Part shown: positions 6,579-9,092 of the stretch, piece by piece
How positions within the stretch are numbered: position 1 is the first letter of the stretch
Layout of the letters: the number at the start of each line of letters is the position of its first letter
Assembly (NCBI GenBank): GCA_026197195.1
Contig: JAPHUG010000180.1
Coordinates: 1-9,092, forward strand
Origin: Sedimenticola sp.
GTDB lineage: Bacteria > Pseudomonadota > Gammaproteobacteria > Chromatiales > Chromatiaceae
DNA length: 9,092 nucleotides
Reading direction: 5' to 3'
The notes under the pieces: generated by a model
Databases searched by the model: none
Seen by the model: the letters and a program-made list of their open reading frames with translations, nothing else
Told to the model about the DNA's origin: nothing
Translations under genes and position numbers: made by a program

Positions 6579-7556
6579 ATGTCAGATAACGAACAACGCG
6601 TGATTTTTGTTTTTCCCGGCCAGGGTTCACAGTACACCGGCATCGGTAGTGACCTCTGTGCCGATTTTGCCTCTGCCCGAGCGGTCTACGAACAGGCCAG
6701 TGATGTACTCGGCTACGACATGGCCAAACTCTCTACCGATAATCCCGATGGACAGATCAACCTGACCCGCTATACCCAGCCTGTCCTGCTGACCCACCAC
6801 ATTGCCTGTCTCACGGTCTACCGCGAGCTGGCCGATCAGCCACTGATTCCAAGCGCAGCTGCCGGACACAGTCTGGGAGAATACAGCGCCCTGGTTGCAG
6901 CCGAAGCACTCAGTTTTGAAGATGCACTGCGTCTGGTGGCCAAGCGGGGTGAACTGATGGGCACCTACGGCGAAGGGGAGATGGCTGCACTAACCATCGA
7001 CCTGGAAACCGCCCGGCCGCTGGCAGACAAGCACTTCTGTGGTATAGCCGGACTAAACCTGCCAGACCAGACCGTGGTAGGGGGTTCCGGGGCTGATCTC
7101 GATGCTCTTGCCGCCGAAATGGCCGAGGTGCTGCCGAAGAAAAAGGCGGTACGCCTGAAGACAGAAGGCGCTTTCCATACCTACTATATGGTTGAGGCCG
7201 CCCGCCACTTTCGCGATGCCCTGGCTGAAGCCTCCTTTTCTCCCGCGCAGCTCAAGGTGCTTTCCAATTACACGGGCGGGTTTCATGAAGATGATGCTGA
7301 CAGCATCAAATCCCGACTCTTCTTCCAGCTGTTCCACCCCGTCAACTGGGTGGGCTGCCTGCAGACCGCGCTGGATGACGGCATTAATCTGTTTGTTGAA
7401 TTCGGTGGTGGCATCGGTACGGGCGAAGGGCCGGCTGAAAAGCGCCCCAACCTGGAAGGTATCATCAAAAAATTCACCCGCCGCAGTCAACCCCGGCCGG
7501 AGTATCTACCCGCAATTAACTTGGAAACCATAAAAGCGGCTGCCGCATTGGCGTAA
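6579..7556 (+). CDS. FabD-like malonyl-CoA:ACP transacylase
   Basis: Predicted to move malonyl groups from CoA to acyl carrier protein, as in fatty-acid or polyketide synthesis (325 residues; E. coli FabD has 309). All key positions are present: the oxyanion-site GQGSQ (Gln15), nucleophile Ser98 in GHSLGE, Arg123 in AKRG that selects the malonyl carboxylate, His200 in GAFH, and Gln250 in FQLFHPVNW. The NLPDQTVVGGSG segment (160-171) is also typical. The C-terminal part differs: the usual EVGPGKVLTGLTKR-like segment is replaced by a longer EFGGGIGTGEGPAEKRPNLEG (274-294). No fabH, fabG, acpP or fabF is nearby, so this is unlikely to be the housekeeping fabD and may serve a specialised pathway. 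AAGAGAAG precedes the ATG. It is followed by a hairpin-rich region. Confidence 0.85.
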   Translation: MSDNEQRVIFVFPGQGSQYTGIGSDLCADFASARAVYEQASDVLGYDMAKLSTDNPDGQINLTRYTQPVLLTHHIACLTVYRELADQPLIPSAAAGHSLGEYSALVAAEALSFEDALRLVAKRGELMGTYGEGEMAALTIDLETARPLADKHFCGIAGLNLPDQTVVGGSGADLDALAAEMAEVLPKKKAVRLKTEGAFHTYYMVEAARHFRDALAEASFSPAQLKVLSNYTGGFHEDDADSIKSRLFFQLFHPVNWVGCLQTALDDGINLFVEFGGGIGTGEGPAEKRPNLEGIIKKFTRRSQPRPEYLPAINLETIKAAAALA

Positions 7557-7573
7557 GGGTCTAATCCCCGGTC

Positions 7574-7602
7574 ACACCCTGCCCAAACAAACGGCAGGGT
7601 GT
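7574..7602. terminator. Perfect GC-rich hairpin after malonyl transferase gene
   Basis: ACACCCTGCC (7574-7583) and GGCAGGGTGT (7593-7602) form a perfect 10-pair stem with a 9-base loop, 17 bases after the stop codon. There is no T-run on either side, so it may need Rho, may only stabilise the mRNA 3' end, or may belong to a larger RNA structure. The second arm can instead pair with ACCCTGCC at 7611-7618. Confidence 0.5.
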
Positions 7603-7603
7603 C

Positions 7604-7650
7604 CAGGGCAACCCTGCCGACTATCGGATAAAACCGGCCGACCGGCGGCC
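7604..7650. repeat. Cluster of short hairpins downstream of terminator-like stem
   Basis: Three more dyads follow at once: CAGGG-CAA-CCCTG (7604-7616), CCGA-CTA-TCGG (7617-7627) and GGCCG-ACCGG-CGGCC (7636-7650). With the preceding stem they make four hairpins in 77 bases. Short stems in GC-rich DNA can arise by chance, so a function is not certain. Confidence 0.45.
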
Positions 7651-7678
7651 ACTTCCTACAGCACCCCCTTTTCCCGCC

Positions 7679-7684
7679 TATAAT
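7679..7684 (+). promoter_or_regulatory. Consensus TATAAT -10 box upstream of response regulator
   Basis: A perfect TATAAT hexamer lies 140 bases before the GTG of the REC-GGDEF-EAL gene. The best -35 is CCTACA (7655-7660, 18-base spacer), matching only at its ACA end. A start near 7691 would give a leader of about 134 bases. Confidence 0.4.
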
Positions 7685-7748
7685 TAGCACTGAATGACCA
7701 AACCCTGCATCTGCACCTAAAATTCCTCTAATTCTCGGGGAAATAGAC

Positions 7749-7775
7749 TAAATCTTTCACTCCACCTGCCGTTAG
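7749..7775 (+). promoter_or_regulatory. Candidate sigma-28 (FliA) promoter
   Basis: TAAA at 7749-7752 is followed after exactly 15 bases by GCCGTTAG at 7768-7775. The FliA consensus is TAAA-N15-GCCGATAA, so the -35 core is perfect, the spacing exact and the -10 matches at six of eight positions. Transcription would start about 44 bases before the GTG start. This would place the response regulator in the late flagellar/motility regulon. No flagellar gene is in the window to confirm that the host uses sigma-28. Confidence 0.5.
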
Positions 7776-7788
7776 TACATTAAGGCAG
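7766..7788 (+). repeat. Leader hairpin upstream of response regulator
   Basis: CTGCC-g-TTA (7766-7774) pairs with TAA-GGCAG (7781-7788), an 8-pair stem with one bulged G. It sits in the leader of the REC-GGDEF-EAL gene, just upstream of the ribosome site, and overlaps the FliA-like -10. It could affect translation of a transcript from the TATAAT promoter. Confidence 0.35.
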
Positions 7789-7808
7789 ACAGGCGCAGCC
7801 GAAATAAT

Positions 7809-7814
7809 AAGGAG
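7809..7814 (+). promoter_or_regulatory. Ribosome binding site for GTG start
   Basis: AAGGAG lies 10 bases before the GTG at 7825. The next codons give the typical receiver-domain opening SERILLVDDEP, so this fixes GTG as the start. Confidence 0.75.
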
Positions 7815-7824
7815 TAGATCATCC

Positions 7825-9092
7825 GTGTCAGAACGTATTCTCCTGGTCGATGACGAACCATTCATCCTCTCAGGCTATAAACGCGGCTTGGGAAAAGAGT
7901 ACAACCTGGACATTGCCACTGGGGGTGAAGAGGCGCTGACTATGTTCAGCCAGCTTGAAGAAGACGAAGCCTATGCCGTGGTTGTATCCGATATGCGTAT
8001 GCCACACATGGATGGGGTTGAACTGCTCAATCGCCTGGCTGAGGCCTACCCCCAGACCGTTCGCATGATGCTGACCGGTAACTCCGATCAGCAGACCGCA
8101 ATGGACGCCGTAAACCAGGGGCGGGTATTCAAGTTTCTGACCAAGCCCTGTTCCGCGGCCGACCTCAAGGTGGCACTGGAAGAGGCCCTGGCAACCTATC
8201 GCGCAGAACGTGAAAAAGAGGCCGCATCACAACATGATGCCATTGCCGTTGAACACCTCAGCGCCAAGCTCTCTCACCAGTCTCGCCATGACATCCTGAC
8301 CGGGCTGGCCAACCGGCTGGCCTTTGAAAAAAGACTCACTTCAGCCCTGGAAACAGCCAAACAGGAAGGCCGGGTACATACCTTCTGTTTTCTCGATATC
8401 GACCACTTTCATCGCATTAATGATGCCTGCGGCTATACCGCTGGCGACGAGTTACTTCGACAACTAGGGGGGCTGCTCTCCCACCACCGCCGCAGCGGTG
8501 ACATCACCGCCCGCCTTGGTAGTGATCAGTTTGGTATCATCCTGGGCGATTGCTCCCTGGAAGATGGCCAGGCGATCATTAAAAAACTCCACGACCAGCT
8601 GAAGCAGTTTACCTTTCGCTGGGAAGAGTCAAGCTATGATCTAAGCGTGAGTATTGGTTTACTACCGATTGACAGTACCAGTGAGAGCAATGTCTCACTG
8701 TTCAGCGCGGCCGAGACCGCCTGTAATGTCGCCAAGGATCAGGGTCGAAATCGTATTCATGTAGGCAGTGCTCAGGATGCCACCCTAACCAAGCGACTCA
8801 ATGAGATCCAGTGGATTTCCCGGATTAATCGGGCGCTGACCGAGGACCGTTTTCGCCTCTACTACCAGACAATTGAGCCACTGAACCCGATGGAGAATGA
8901 GGGCGATCATTACGAAATCCTCGTACGGATGCTTGATGAAAATGACCAGATCATTCCGCCGGGTGAGTTTTTACCCGCGGCCGAAAACTACCATCTTTCG
9001 CCGCAGATTGATCGCTGGGTGATCCGAAATACCCTCAATTGGCTGCATGACAACCCTGATCAGCTGGAATCACTCTCCCTCTGCTCAATCAA
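7825..9092 (+). CDS. REC-GGDEF-EAL response regulator, 3' end outside window
   Basis: Cytoplasmic two-component output protein linked to c-di-GMP; 422 codons are visible with no stop. The receiver domain (about 4-120) has the acidic pair Asp9-Asp10, phospho-acceptor Asp56 in VVVSDMRMP, Thr84 and Lys107 in FLTKPC. A helical linker (about 112-150) leads to a GGDEF domain (about 153-310) with HDILTGLANR, LDIDHFHRIND and GYTAGD intact. Its signature reads GSDQF (232-236) instead of GGDEF, while the upstream inhibitory site RSGD (223-226) is intact. The cyclase is therefore probably weak or inactive and may act as a c-di-GMP or GTP sensor. An EAL domain begins near 330; its signature reads EILVR (364-368), which keeps the metal-binding Glu. 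The window ends just before the expected metal-ligand Asn, so phosphodiesterase activity cannot be judged. No cognate sensor kinase is visible. Confidence 0.92.
   Translation, partial: MSERILLVDDEPFILSGYKRGLGKEYNLDIATGGEEALTMFSQLEEDEAYAVVVSDMRMPHMDGVELLNRLAEAYPQTVRMMLTGNSDQQTAMDAVNQGRVFKFLTKPCSAADLKVALEEALATYRAEREKEAASQHDAIAVEHLSAKLSHQSRHDILTGLANRLAFEKRLTSALETAKQEGRVHTFCFLDIDHFHRINDACGYTAGDELLRQLGGLLSHHRRSGDITARLGSDQFGIILGDCSLEDGQAIIKKLHDQLKQFTFRWEESSYDLSVSIGLLPIDSTSESNVSLFSAAETACNVAKDQGRNRIHVGSAQDATLTKRLNEIQWISRINRALTEDRFRLYYQTIEPLNPMENEGDHYEILVRMLDENDQIIPPGEFLPAAENYHLSPQIDRWVIRNTLNWLHDNPDQLESLSLCSI

Noticed and set aside
7593..7650. c-di-GMP (GEMM) riboswitch suggested by CAGGGCAACC next to a c-di-GMP gene
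   Set aside because: Only this short string resembles GEMM; the ACGCAAAGCC segment, the second helix and the tetraloop-receptor layout are missing.
7487..7690. 67-residue minus-strand frame over the 7557-7690 region
   Set aside because: It starts at GTG without a ribosome site, runs through the hairpin cluster and into the antisense of the malonyl transferase gene.

Overview
This window looks like chromosomal DNA of a gammaproteobacterium. Base composition is moderately GC-rich and even, with no insertion sequence, integrase, phage, tRNA or rRNA gene and no CRISPR array. The gene content (Hsp33, MsrA, a TAXI-type binding protein, TraR/DksA, a CoA-ester lyase, two c-di-GMP proteins) would fit a free-living or symbiotic sulfur-oxidising lineage such as the Chromatiales. 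That placement is an impression from protein style, not a demonstrated assignment.

Layout, left to right. (1) Positions 89-1670, + strand: hslO (redox-switched chaperone Hsp33), then a secreted SIMPL/DUF541 protein 34 bases downstream. (2) 1671-1871: a leader with a strong inverted repeat and CRP-like half-sites. (3) 1872-2921, +: a soluble diguanylate cyclase with an intact GGEEF site, ending in a good rho-independent terminator. (4) 2953-3531, -: msrA, convergent with the cyclase gene. (5) 3629-4930, +: a membrane-anchored TAXI-family solute-binding protein starting at TTG, divergent from msrA. (6) 6408-4931, -: an apparent three-gene operon of CoA-ester lyase, short TraR/DksA zinc-finger protein (14-base overlap) and an unknown acidic 74-residue protein. 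The last gene's stop codon directly abuts the TAXI gene's stop codon. (7) 6579-7556, +: a FabD-like malonyl transferase with an unusual C-terminal segment, divergent from the lyase operon. (8) 7557-7824: a structured intergenic region holding a TATAAT box and a well-spaced sigma-28 (FliA) promoter candidate. (9) 7825 to the window end, +: a REC-GGDEF-EAL response regulator that starts at GTG and is cut off by the window edge.

Two themes connect the genes. Hsp33 and MsrA both deal with oxidatively damaged protein. The two c-di-GMP proteins look complementary: the first has an intact catalytic site and a degenerate inhibitory site, the second a degenerate catalytic motif and an intact RxxD inhibitory site. 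The FliA-like promoter would tie the second one to the flagellar regulon. I see no clear new multi-gene system. The best leads are the FliA-like promoter, the structured region at 7574-7650, the inverted repeat at 1713-1761 and the unknown acidic protein.
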